From contig CAYQCH010000019.1 in the NCBI GenBank assembly GCA_964415935.1, positions 1-20,514 of the forward strand: a stretch of 20,514 nucleotides of DNA, written 5' to 3'. The stretch comes from CAYQCH01 sp964415935. GTDB taxonomy: Bacteria > Patescibacteriota > Patescibacteriia > VMEV01 > CAYQCH01. The notes beneath the pieces were generated by a model. The model did not search any database, was not told the DNA's origin, and saw nothing but the letters and a program-made list of their open reading frames with translations. The position numbers and the translations under genes were made by a program. Below, in pieces: positions 1 through 7,614 of this stretch; position 1 is the first letter of the stretch, and each line of letters opens with the position of its first letter.

Positions 1-1385
1 GCGGCGCCCTAGACGACACGCAAGTGTATCCTCCTGTAAAAAGCTTGTCCCACATATTGGGGTACATGACGCGGCTGCATCCAGGGGAGTATGAGGAAGT
101 AAAAGATCAGGGATACCTGTATAGCGATACGATCGGCCGGTCGGGTCTGGAGGCCGTATATGAAAATTTGCTGCGCGGGCAGTACGGCCGAAAAGAAATA
201 GAAGTGGACGCACAAGGCCGGTTTAAGCAGGTGCTCAATCAGCAGGCGCCAGAAGACGGAAAAAACCTTTTGTTGAGCCTGGATCTGGAATTCCAGCGCA
301 ATGTTGAAAGCCTCGTGAGATCTCGCCTGGAAGAACGCGATAAACAAGCGGCAAGCGTTGTGGTACTTAATCCAAACAACGGAGAAATTCTCGCTTTGGT
401 CAACGCTCCGACGTATGACAACAATGTGTTTTCTTTTGGCATCAACGAAATAGATTCAAGGGAGTTATTCGAAAACCCGCTGCGGCCGCTGTTCAATAGG
501 GCTATTTCCGGCGAATATCCCTCCGGCTCCATATTCAAGCCGGTAGTCGCCATTGCCGCGCTGGAGGAGGGTATCGTCAGCGACCGTACGACGTATTTGT
601 CGGCCGGCGGCGTACGCATTAATGATTTTTTCTTTCCTGACTGGAAGGCGGGGGGGCATGGCGCGACAAACGTCTACAAGGCGATTGCCGAATCGGTTAA
701 TACGTACTTCTACATCGTGGGTGGAGGTTATGAAGCCCAAAGCATCGAAGGACTGGGCGTCCAACGCATTACTGATTACGGCCGCCGATTTGGATTGTCT
801 GCACCGCTGGGGATTGACTTGCCCAGCGAGGCCTCAGGGTTTTTGCCTTCAAAAGAATGGAAGGAGCAAGTTAAAAAAGAGCGGTGGTATGTAGGCGACA
901 CCTACCACCTCGCCATCGGGCAGGGCGATCTGCTGGTCACTCCGCTGCAAATGGCTGCGATGATGGCAAGCTTCGCAAATGGGGGCACCTTGTACCAGCC
1001 CCACCTCCTGACTGCGGTTTTGGATGAAAGCAGAAACCCTGAACGTGCTATCGAGCCGGTCGTCATCCAACAATCAGTTGCCAGTGCCGAAGATATTCAC
1101 ATTGTTCGGCAAGGCTTACGTCAGGTAGTAACGGTTGGCAGCGGCCGGCGCCTGAACACACTTGACGTTGACGTGTCTGGCAAAACAGGAACGGCGCAAT
1201 GGCACAGTAAGAAGGATCCTCATGCCTGGTTCGTCGGATATGCGCCAACGCGCCAACCCTCTATCGCGTTTGCGATTCTTGTCGAAGAAGGCGGAGACGG
1301 ATCTGATATCCCGTTGACAATCGCGCACGACATCCTGACCTGGTGGTCGCAGAATCGCGCCGCAAGCAGTGTCAGCGCAAATTGA
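1..1385 (+). CDS. mrdA: Penicillin-binding protein 2 (peptidoglycan D,D-transpeptidase), 5'-truncated by the window
   Basis: A class B penicillin-binding protein, which cross-links peptidoglycan stem peptides on the outer face of the membrane during cell elongation. The frame is open from base 3 with no stop upstream. A GTG at 24 lies inside the conserved segment reading VYPPVKSLSHILGY, so it is not the true start. The transmembrane anchor and first part of the non-catalytic domain lie outside the window. Counting from base 24, all three transpeptidase motifs are intact: SIFK (Ser169 nucleophile, Lys172), SVN (224-226) and KTGT (387-390). The segment GQGDLLVTPLQMA (about 299-311) is typical of PBP2/PBP3. 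The C-terminus stops soon after the catalytic fold. PBP2 (elongation) is favoured over FtsI (division) from the overall motif pattern, but with the N-terminus missing that split is less certain. The stop codon overlaps a TTGACA sequence at 1382-1387. Confidence 0.9.
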   Translation, partial: GALDDTQVYPPVKSLSHILGYMTRLHPGEYEEVKDQGYLYSDTIGRSGLEAVYENLLRGQYGRKEIEVDAQGRFKQVLNQQAPEDGKNLLLSLDLEFQRNVESLVRSRLEERDKQAASVVVLNPNNGEILALVNAPTYDNNVFSFGINEIDSRELFENPLRPLFNRAISGEYPSGSIFKPVVAIAALEEGIVSDRTTYLSAGGVRINDFFFPDWKAGGHGATNVYKAIAESVNTYFYIVGGGYEAQSIEGLGVQRITDYGRRFGLSAPLGIDLPSEASGFLPSKEWKEQVKKERWYVGDTYHLAIGQGDLLVTPLQMAAMMASFANGGTLYQPHLLTAVLDESRNPERAIEPVVIQQSVASAEDIHIVRQGLRQVVTVGSGRRLNTLDVDVSGKTGTAQWHSKKDPHAWFVGYAPTRQPSIAFAILVEEGGDGSDIPLTIAHDILTWWSQNRAASSVSAN

Positions 1386-1416
1386 CAAAACACCGGGAAA
1401 ATGTGGATAAGCATGA

Positions 1417-1445
1417 TTGACATTCCTTCTGAACCCCTGTATCTT
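1417..1445 (+). promoter_or_regulatory. Sigma-70-type promoter for greA-lysS operon
   Basis: A perfect -35 box TTGACA (1417-1422), a 17-bp spacer, and a -10 box TATCTT (1440-1445, 4 of 6 consensus). This predicts transcription starting near 1452, about 35 bases before the greA ATG. A second TTGACA at 1382-1387 overlaps the mrdA stop, with a weaker -10 GATAAG at 1406-1411 (18-bp spacer), so tandem promoters are possible. No terminator hairpin lies between mrdA and greA, so read-through from mrdA is also possible. Confidence 0.55.
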
Positions 1446-1486
1446 ATACGCCAACTTATCAAATAAACATATCCCATTTTTTTCGT

Positions 1487-1945
1487 ATGAGTGACGTACA
1501 TTACCTCACGCCAGAGGGCCTCGCCAGGCTGGAGCAGGAATTGGAAACGCTGAAAGAGAAACGAAAGGCGACGACGCTGCGAATCGAAGAGGCCATCAAA
1601 ATGGGGGACCTTTCCGAAAACGCCGAATATAGTGATGCTAAAGAAGAGCAGGCGTTTATTGAGGGTCGTATTGCTGAAATTGAAATGGTTTTGAAAAGCG
1701 CGGAGATCATCAAGAAGAAAAAAAGCGGCGGTGCCATATCTTTGGGTTCAAAAGTTGTCGTAAAGAATGGCCGAGCCCAGCAGACGTTTACGATCGTCGG
1801 CTCGGAAGAGTCTGACCCTGCACAAGGGCTTATTTCGCACGAATCGCCGCTGGGAAAGGCCTTTATCGGGCATAAAAAAGAAGACAAGGTTACCGTAGAA
1901 ACACCGCGTGGTAAAATGGTGTACACGGTTCTTGAAGTTGCATAA
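1487..1945 (+). CDS. greA: Transcription elongation factor GreA
   Basis: GreA enters the secondary channel of RNA polymerase and stimulates cleavage of backtracked RNA, releasing stalled complexes. The 152-residue length matches the family (about 155-160). The N-terminal half (1-75) is an antiparallel coiled coil. Its tip carries the signature GDLSENAEY, with acidic Asp41 and Glu44 at the same positions that support cleavage in E. coli GreA. The C-terminal half (about 80-152) is the FKBP-like domain, including the conserved stretch SHESPLGKAFIGHKKED. The ATG at 1487 gives exact N-terminal alignment to the family; no Shine-Dalgarno is visible upstream (the run before it is T-rich). It is followed after 5 bp by lysS, a neighbour pair seen in many bacteria. 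Nothing is missing or unusual. Confidence 0.96.
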   Translation: MSDVHYLTPEGLARLEQELETLKEKRKATTLRIEEAIKMGDLSENAEYSDAKEEQAFIEGRIAEIEMVLKSAEIIKKKKSGGAISLGSKVVVKNGRAQQTFTIVGSEESDPAQGLISHESPLGKAFIGHKKEDKVTVETPRGKMVYTVLEVA

Positions 1946-1950
1946 CCTGT

Positions 1951-3432
1951 ATGCCCGAACAATATCAAGACGAGCGCTCCGTACGCCTCGAACGACTTGC
2001 TTCCATTCGCGAGCAAGGGCTCCAGCCGTACCCGGCTGCTACAAAGCGCGAGCTGGCAATTGGCCGCGCCCTTGAACGTTTTGACGACCTTTCCGGCCAT
2101 CAAGCAGAAGTAACGCTTGCCGGACGCGTCCGTCTCCTTCGTCGCCAGGGCGGATTAACGTTCGTCCGCCTCGAGGATGAAAGCGGCGTCATCCAGTTGA
2201 TGCTGAACAAAAAAAGCATGGACGAAGAGTCGTATAAGCGATTTGCGCTCGTTGATATTGCCGACTTTGTAGAAGCGACAGGTACACTCATGCTCAGCAA
2301 GACAGGGGAGAAAACGCTCCTGGTCAGCGCTTGGGCGTTTTTAAGCAAGTCGCTTTTACCGCTCCCTGACAAATGGCATGGATTAAAAAACGAAGAGGAA
2401 CGTTATCGTCATCGCTATATTGACCTCATTGTTAATCCCCAAGTGAAGGATTTTTTTCGCATCCGATCCACATTTATCCGAGAACTCCGGGATTTCATGC
2501 ACGCCAACGGCTTCATGGAGGTGGAGACACCCGTCCTCGAGCATGTTCCAGGCGGAGCCGAAGCCGAGCCGTTCGTCACGCACCACAACACGTTGGACAT
2601 TGACCTGTATCTGCGCATTTCACTTGAGCTGCACCTCAAGCGCCTGATTGTCGGAGGATATGAAAAGGTTTTTGAAATTGGCAAGGTTTTCCGCAATGAA
2701 GGCATGAGCACGCAGCACCTGCAGGAATTTACGGAAATGGAATTCTATTGGGCCTACGCGGACAATGAACGTCTCATGCAATTCGTCCAAAATGTATACC
2801 AACACGTCATTAAAAAAACATTTGCAACGTTGCAGATTTCCTATAAGGGAGAAACGTTGGATTTTTCCGGTGACTGGCCCCGCCTGGACTACACCGAGCT
2901 GGTAAGAGAACATGCGGGAATCGATTTGAACGTCGTAAAGGATGTCAAAGACTTGCGAGCCATGATCGAAGCGAAAGACATCCGTATTGATATTGAGCCC
3001 TCGGCCGGCCTGGGCCGCGTCATTGACCAGCTGTACAAAAAAACCGTACGGCCAAAGCTGATCCAGCCATGTTTTCTGGTAAACCACCCCGTCGCGGTGT
3101 CGCCGCTGGCAAAGCGCCATGAAAGCAATCCCAACACGGTTGAACGCCACCAGGTGCTTATAGCAGGGGCGGAACTGGGCAACGGTTTTTCCGAGCTTAA
3201 TGATCCCCTAGACCAGCGCGGACGTTTTGAAGAGCAGATGAAGCTTCGTGAGGCAGGGGATAAGGAAGCGCAAATGATTGACGAGGACTTCCTCCAGGCC
3301 CTTGAGCATGGCATGCCGCCGACGGCGGGCTGGGGTATTGGCATTGACCGGCTGCTGATGGTACTCGCAGACCTGCCATCGATTCGCGACACTGTCTTTT
3401 TCCCGACCATGCGTCCCAAACACGATTCATAA
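1951..3432 (+). CDS. lysS: Lysyl-tRNA synthetase, class II
   Basis: Charges tRNA-Lys with lysine in the cytoplasm. The 493 residues match bacterial class II LysRS (about 490-505). An N-terminal OB-fold anticodon-binding domain spans about 53-130 (VTLAGRVRLLRRQGG and following). The catalytic domain has motif 1 around VETPVLEHVPGGAEAEPF (191-208), motif 2 starting FRNEG (247-251), and motif 3 GWGIGIDRLLM (460-470). The motif 2 loop reads STQHLQEF where E. coli has a HNPEF version, so the Asn-Pro is replaced by Leu-Gln. That variant is noted but does not remove a known catalytic residue. The start lies 5 bp after the greA stop and the gene ends 3 bp before the next ATG, so the three genes are probably co-transcribed. 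No Shine-Dalgarno is visible before the ATG. Confidence 0.96.
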   Translation: MPEQYQDERSVRLERLASIREQGLQPYPAATKRELAIGRALERFDDLSGHQAEVTLAGRVRLLRRQGGLTFVRLEDESGVIQLMLNKKSMDEESYKRFALVDIADFVEATGTLMLSKTGEKTLLVSAWAFLSKSLLPLPDKWHGLKNEEERYRHRYIDLIVNPQVKDFFRIRSTFIRELRDFMHANGFMEVETPVLEHVPGGAEAEPFVTHHNTLDIDLYLRISLELHLKRLIVGGYEKVFEIGKVFRNEGMSTQHLQEFTEMEFYWAYADNERLMQFVQNVYQHVIKKTFATLQISYKGETLDFSGDWPRLDYTELVREHAGIDLNVVKDVKDLRAMIEAKDIRIDIEPSAGLGRVIDQLYKKTVRPKLIQPCFLVNHPVAVSPLAKRHESNPNTVERHQVLIAGAELGNGFSELNDPLDQRGRFEEQMKLREAGDKEAQMIDEDFLQALEHGMPPTAGWGIGIDRLLMVLADLPSIRDTVFFPTMRPKHDS

Positions 3433-3435
3433 CCT

Positions 3436-3852
3436 ATGCCCGTGCGCGTTCTCGTCTTCGGCACTTTCGATGTCCTGCACCCAGGGCATCGAGATTTTTT
3501 TCGGCAAGCAAAAGAATTAGGCGGTGAACTCTTTGTGGTTGTCGCTCGCGACAAAACGGTTCGGGAGGTGAAAGGGGTTCAGCCCGAACACGACGAGCAA
3601 CAACGGCTGGCCGCTGTGCGCGCATGCACGGAAGTGCACGAGGCCAGGCTTGGGCGCGAGGATACAGACAAATACGCCGTCATCGAGGAAATCCGCCCGG
3701 ACATCATCGCTCTGGGCTACGATCAGTCCCATTTCGCTGAGCGCCTTCCTCAGGAGCTGGCGGCGCGGGGCCTGTCCTGCGATATTGTCAGGTTAAAACC
3801 ATACCGTCCCGACCGCTATAAATCGTCTTTGTTGCGCAAGGCTTCTCGCTAG
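3436..3852 (+). CDS. Cytidylyltransferase-fold nucleotidyltransferase (RibL/TagD-like)
   Basis: A 138-residue single-domain nucleotidyltransferase that would transfer AMP or CMP from the NTP to a phosphorylated small molecule. The HxGH motif is intact in GTFDVLHPGH (9-18). VVVARDKTVREVKG (33-47) and the C-terminal YKSS (128-131) resemble archaeal-type FAD synthetase RibL more than TagD glycerol-3-phosphate cytidylyltransferases, which end in an RT.GISTT-type motif. Substrate (FMN, glycerol-3-phosphate or another phosphate) cannot be settled by eye. It starts 3 bp after the lysS stop and is the last gene of the greA operon. The coding region runs into the -35 box of the serS promoter. Family assignment is firm; exact activity is inference. 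Confidence 0.85.
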   Translation: MPVRVLVFGTFDVLHPGHRDFFRQAKELGGELFVVVARDKTVREVKGVQPEHDEQQRLAAVRACTEVHEARLGREDTDKYAVIEEIRPDIIALGYDQSHFAERLPQELAARGLSCDIVRLKPYRPDRYKSSLLRKASR

Positions 3853-3878
3853 ACAACAAGGCGGTTTTTTCGTATAAT
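3850..3878 (+). promoter_or_regulatory. Strong sigma-70-type promoter for the serS operon
   Basis: TAGACA (3850-3855, 5 of 6 match to TTGACA), a 17-bp spacer, and a perfect TATAAT (3873-3878). The first three bases of the -35 box are the TAG stop codon of the preceding gene. Predicted start of transcription is about 3885, leaving a leader of roughly 23 bases that lacks a Shine-Dalgarno sequence. This is the best-matching promoter in the window together with that of clpB. Confidence 0.7.
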
Positions 3879-3907
3879 TTCAACGTTATTTTCTTTGTTG
3901 CTGCATT

Positions 3908-5197
3908 ATGCTTGATATCAAGTTTATCCGTGAACATGCCGATCTCGTCAAAGATGCCGTAAAGAAAAAGGGAATTCAGGTCGATATAGAACACTTGCTG
4001 GAGCTCGATGCAAAACGGCGAGAATTGCTGCAGAAACAGGAACAGCTTCGCGCCACGCAAAACAGCGCGAACGAACGCATCGCAAAGGCCGCCGGAGACG
4101 AAAAAAAGGCGCTTATTGCTGAAATGAAAACCGTTTCCGACTCCATAACCGCGCTGAAAGACCAGCTGGCCTCCATTGAACACGACTACCGCGACCTGAT
4201 GCTGCGCGTGCCGCAGATTCCCGCCGCGCATGTGCAGATAGGTGACGAGACCGAAAACAAAGTAATTAAAACGGTTGGAGAGCCCAAATCGTTCGATTTC
4301 GAGATACGCGATCATATACAGCTAGGTAAAGATTTGGATCTCATTGACGTCGAACGCGGGGTCAAACTCATGGGCACACGCGGTTACATCCTGAAAAACG
4401 AAGCAGCGCAAATGGAGCTGGCCTTAGCCATGTACGCATTGGCATTTTTGCGCGAACGCGGCTTCACGCAAATCGCACCACCCGTATTTGCGCAAAGCCG
4501 GTTTTTAGAAGGCACCGGACATTTCCCGTTTGCCCAACAAGAGGTGTTCAAAGTGCTGGATCAGAAAATGGACGAAGGAGAGCCTCGGTTGTTCTTAAGC
4601 GGTACGTCAGAAGTTCCTCTGACCGGTCTTCACGCTGACGAACTTTTAGAGGCAGCTACATTGCCACGCCGCTACATGGCCCTGACGAACTGCTTTCGCA
4701 CGGAGGTGGGCAGTTACGGAAAAGACACGCATGGACTATATCGTGTCAAGCAATTTATGAAGGTCGAGCAGGTGATTATCGCCAAGCATGACGAGCAGGC
4801 ATCCAGTGATTTGTTGCGGGAAATTCTAAAAAACGCCGAGGACTTTCTGGCCAGCCTGGAGTTACCGTACCGCGTACTGCAAATTGCCACGGGCGACATG
4901 GGGGCGGGGAAGGTTGAGATGTTTGACGTGGAGACCTGGATGCCTTCGCGCGGCAAATACGGAGAGACGCATTCTGCCTCAAATCTGGGCGATTGGCAGG
5001 CTCGCCGTCTCAATATCCGCTACAAAGACGGCGGCAAAAACGTCATTTGTGACACGTTAAACAACACGCTTATGGCCAGCCCGCGCCTGCTGATTCCTTT
5101 GCTCGAATACCATCAGCAAAAGGATGGCAGCATTTACATCCCGCAAGCGCTGCGTCCATACATGAATGGACAAGCTCACATCGGGCCTAAACGGTAG
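3908..5197 (+). CDS. serS: Seryl-tRNA synthetase
   Basis: Charges tRNA-Ser (and tRNA-Sec where present) with serine. The 429 residues match bacterial SerRS (about 420-430). Residues 1-110 form the long antiparallel coiled-coil arm that binds the tRNA extra arm. The catalytic class II core carries the TSEVPL serine-binding segment (233-238), motif 2 FRTEVGSYGKDTHGLYR (263-279), and motif 3 NNTLMASPRLLIPLLE (385-400). The ATG at 3908 gives the usual family N-terminus MLDIKFIREH. It is the first gene of the long operon: the next ATG lies 2 bp after its TAG stop. The leader is T-rich without a Shine-Dalgarno. Nothing is missing. Confidence 0.96.
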   Translation: MLDIKFIREHADLVKDAVKKKGIQVDIEHLLELDAKRRELLQKQEQLRATQNSANERIAKAAGDEKKALIAEMKTVSDSITALKDQLASIEHDYRDLMLRVPQIPAAHVQIGDETENKVIKTVGEPKSFDFEIRDHIQLGKDLDLIDVERGVKLMGTRGYILKNEAAQMELALAMYALAFLRERGFTQIAPPVFAQSRFLEGTGHFPFAQQEVFKVLDQKMDEGEPRLFLSGTSEVPLTGLHADELLEAATLPRRYMALTNCFRTEVGSYGKDTHGLYRVKQFMKVEQVIIAKHDEQASSDLLREILKNAEDFLASLELPYRVLQIATGDMGAGKVEMFDVETWMPSRGKYGETHSASNLGDWQARRLNIRYKDGGKNVICDTLNNTLMASPRLLIPLLEYHQQKDGSIYIPQALRPYMNGQAHIGPKR

Positions 5198-5199
5198 CC

Positions 5200-6000
5200 A
5201 TGCCAACATCGACAGTCCAGGGACGCGTGGCGCATTACCGCGAGTGGGGGCAAGGCCCGCAGCTCATCTTGATGCTGCATGGCTGGCCGGCGAATTCAGC
5301 CGATTACGCCGAGCTCGCGCCGATTCTGGCACAGTCGGGGTTTCGCGTGATTGTGCCGGACTTGCCTGGTTGGGGGCAGACCCCGCCGCCGCCGACCGCC
5401 TGGTCGGTTTCGGATTATATGCGCTGGGTACAGGCTTTTGTCGAATCTCTCTCCCTGCCGCCATTCATTTTGTTCGGTCATTCGTTTGGGGGACGTATTT
5501 CCATCAAGTACGTGCTGCAGTACCCGTACCAGGTGCGCGGCTTGGTCCTCTGCGCCGCCGCGGGTATCAAGCCCAATCCATATACGGTAAAGAGACAGCT
5601 CTTAAAACGCACCGCCAAAGCAGGCCAGGCCGTTTTTTCAATTCCAGGATTCCGTGTGTTGGCCCCGTATGCGCGCAAGCTGCTGTATCGCGCGGCAGGT
5701 TCCAATGACTACTTGCAGGCGGAAGGGGTCATGAAAGAAACGATTGTGAAAGTGCTTGACGAAGATCTTTCGCCCCTGCTGGCAGAGATCCGGCATCCCA
5801 CCTTGCTGCTGTGGGGCAGCGAAGACAGCGCGACACCGCTATCAGACGGGCAGGGGATGGCAAAACACATCCCGCATGCAACCTTGCACGTCTTTGAAGG
5901 TGCAAGACACAACCTCCCAAAACAACAGCCTGCGCCTGTGGCTGAAAAAGTCATTGCTTTTGCCAATTCGGACATGGTTCAGGCGATTTCAGAGCAATAA
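5200..6000 (+). CDS. Alpha/beta-hydrolase fold protein
   Basis: A 266-residue complete alpha/beta hydrolase. The oxyanion-hole segment HGWPANSADY (27-36), nucleophile elbow GHSFGG (93-98, Ser95), acid Asp209 in LLLWGSEDS, and His237 in GARHN form an apparently complete catalytic triad. A small lid occupies about 125-185. No signal peptide or membrane segment is visible, so it is probably cytoplasmic. Such proteins are esterases, lipases, C-C hydrolases or peptidases, and the substrate cannot be read from sequence. It starts 2 bp after serS and sits 12 bp before the MurF-like gene, so the operon suggests, but does not prove, a role linked to wall precursor or lipid carrier metabolism. Confidence 0.88.
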   Translation: MPTSTVQGRVAHYREWGQGPQLILMLHGWPANSADYAELAPILAQSGFRVIVPDLPGWGQTPPPPTAWSVSDYMRWVQAFVESLSLPPFILFGHSFGGRISIKYVLQYPYQVRGLVLCAAAGIKPNPYTVKRQLLKRTAKAGQAVFSIPGFRVLAPYARKLLYRAAGSNDYLQAEGVMKETIVKVLDEDLSPLLAEIRHPTLLLWGSEDSATPLSDGQGMAKHIPHATLHVFEGARHNLPKQQPAPVAEKVIAFANSDMVQAISEQ

Positions 6001-6012
6001 ACGACGGCCTGT

Positions 6013-7614
6013 ATGTTTTTTTTCTTTTTTAGCGTCGTATTTGCTGTAAGCTTGCTGAAAGGCCTGCTGTTTTGGCTTTCGTATCTTCAACGAAAGCAAT
6101 ATCGAACTGACCGGTTATGGGCGGCTTTCCAACAACCGGCATTTTGGCGCCTGCTGGCCTCTCCATATCGCTTGGCGGTTGTCGCGTTGCTGCTTTCTTG
6201 GCAGCTGGGCGTGCGAGTCTTTCAATCGGCGACAGCCTTTGACGTCCTGGCGTTTGCGGCGGCCTTGTTGTTTGCCAGCCAGTCTGTCATCACTATGCGG
6301 CAGGCTTGGCGCAAAAGCCTGGAAACGCCGGCGTTTACAACCAAACTCATCGTTGTAGGAGCGATTGTCTTATGCATCGAGCTGGTTTTACTCCGCGCCC
6401 CCTGGTTTGGAACGCCGCAATTGTGGTCATTGCAGATCATATCGCCGGAGCATGCGTTGACTATTGAATTCATCCAACCCTTTCTGGTTTTTGCTGTTTT
6501 TTTCCTGTTAGCGCTGCCGAACATGGCACTACAGCGGCGCCTGGTGAAACGCGCAAGCAGCATTCGTCGCCAATACTCCCAGGTGAATGTCGTCGGCATT
6601 ACCGGCAGCGTGGGAAAAACCAGCATGAAGGAATTTGTCGCGCATGTGCTATCGGCACAAGGATCGGTCTTAAAAACCCCGGCGCATATAAACGTAGACA
6701 CAGGGGTGGCAAAACAGGTTTTGGAGCAGCTGAATGCCCGCCATCAGTGGTATGTGGTAGAAATGGGAGCCTATCGGCCGGGTGAAATCAAAAGTATTTG
6801 CGATATCGTGGCGCCAAAGTACGGCATCATAACGGCATTATCTAATCAGCATCTTGAATTGTTCGGCACGCGGGAACGGCTGCGCGATGCGAAATTCGAG
6901 CTGGTGGACGCGGTCAAAAACCAGGAAAACCTTTTTATGAACGCTGGCAGCGAGCCGCTGCGCCAGGCTTGCCGCGAACGCGACATACGTCCGCACTGGT
7001 ACGGCCTGCACGAGGAGGCGGTTCTATCGCCGACCGATGTTTCATTCACGGAAAGGGGTGTCGAATTTCACCTGCAAGGAATACGTTTTCAAATTCCGGG
7101 TTTCGGCACGGCGAGGCTGGTCAATGCGCTTGGTGCGATCACGTTCGGACAGCATGTAGGCATCCCGATGCAAACGCTGGCTGAAAAGTGCCGATCGTTA
7201 CCGATTATCAGCCAGTCTATGCAGACTCGAAGCGGTCGGCAGGGGACACTGCTCATTGATAGCAGCTATAATGCCAGCGTCGATAGTGTTGTGCAGGCAG
7301 TGCGAGACCTCTCGTTAGTGCCTCGCAAACGCAAAATAGTCGTGTTTAAGGATGTTATTGAACTTGGTCCAGAAGCGGAGGTTTCGCATCAGACCATTGC
7401 CGATGCCCTGGCAGAATCAGGCGCTGAGATTTTTTTGCTAGCATCGCCCTGGCAGGCGTTCATGCAACAACGGCTTGCGGCCAGACAGGTTGACTCAGGC
7501 CGGATACACCCTTCACCTGCGCCAACACGCCTGGACCCCTTGCTGGGAGAGCAATCCGTCGTGCTCTGCCTGGGCCGCGAAACAGAACCCTTTGTGAACC
7601 ATATTGCCTTATGA
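6013..7614 (+). CDS. murF: Membrane-anchored MurF-like Mur ligase
   Basis: An ATP-dependent amide ligase of the Mur family; classical MurF adds D-Ala-D-Ala to UDP-MurNAc-tripeptide. The ligase core starts near residue 190, with P-loop GITGSVGKTS (195-204), EMGAYRPGEI (250-259), the metal/carbamyl-lysine region HLELFG plus DAKFEL (Lys294 aligns with the MurF modified lysine), and the C-terminal domain motif IDSSYNAS (415-422). IELG (449-452) resembles the MurF ELG motif. Residues 1-190 are unlike normal MurF: instead of the roughly 100-residue UDP-substrate domain there are about five hydrophobic segments (near 3-22, 52-70, 76-95, 110-128 and 153-172). This suggests a membrane-bound enzyme, possibly acting on a lipid-linked substrate. 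It overlaps the next gene by 4 bp (ATGA). MurF is the closest family I recognise, but a different acceptor is possible. Confidence 0.8.
   Translation: MFFFFFSVVFAVSLLKGLLFWLSYLQRKQYRTDRLWAAFQQPAFWRLLASPYRLAVVALLLSWQLGVRVFQSATAFDVLAFAAALLFASQSVITMRQAWRKSLETPAFTTKLIVVGAIVLCIELVLLRAPWFGTPQLWSLQIISPEHALTIEFIQPFLVFAVFFLLALPNMALQRRLVKRASSIRRQYSQVNVVGITGSVGKTSMKEFVAHVLSAQGSVLKTPAHINVDTGVAKQVLEQLNARHQWYVVEMGAYRPGEIKSICDIVAPKYGIITALSNQHLELFGTRERLRDAKFELVDAVKNQENLFMNAGSEPLRQACRERDIRPHWYGLHEEAVLSPTDVSFTERGVEFHLQGIRFQIPGFGTARLVNALGAITFGQHVGIPMQTLAEKCRSLPIISQSMQTRSGRQGTLLIDSSYNASVDSVVQAVRDLSLVPRKRKIVVFKDVIELGPEAEVSHQTIADALAESGAEIFLLASPWQAFMQQRLAARQVDSGRIHPSPAPTRLDPLLGEQSVVLCLGRETEPFVNHIAL

Noticed and set aside
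5166..5708. 180-codon alternative frame overlapping the alpha/beta hydrolase
   Set aside because: Proline/alanine/arginine-rich shadow of a well-supported gene, with no motif of its own.
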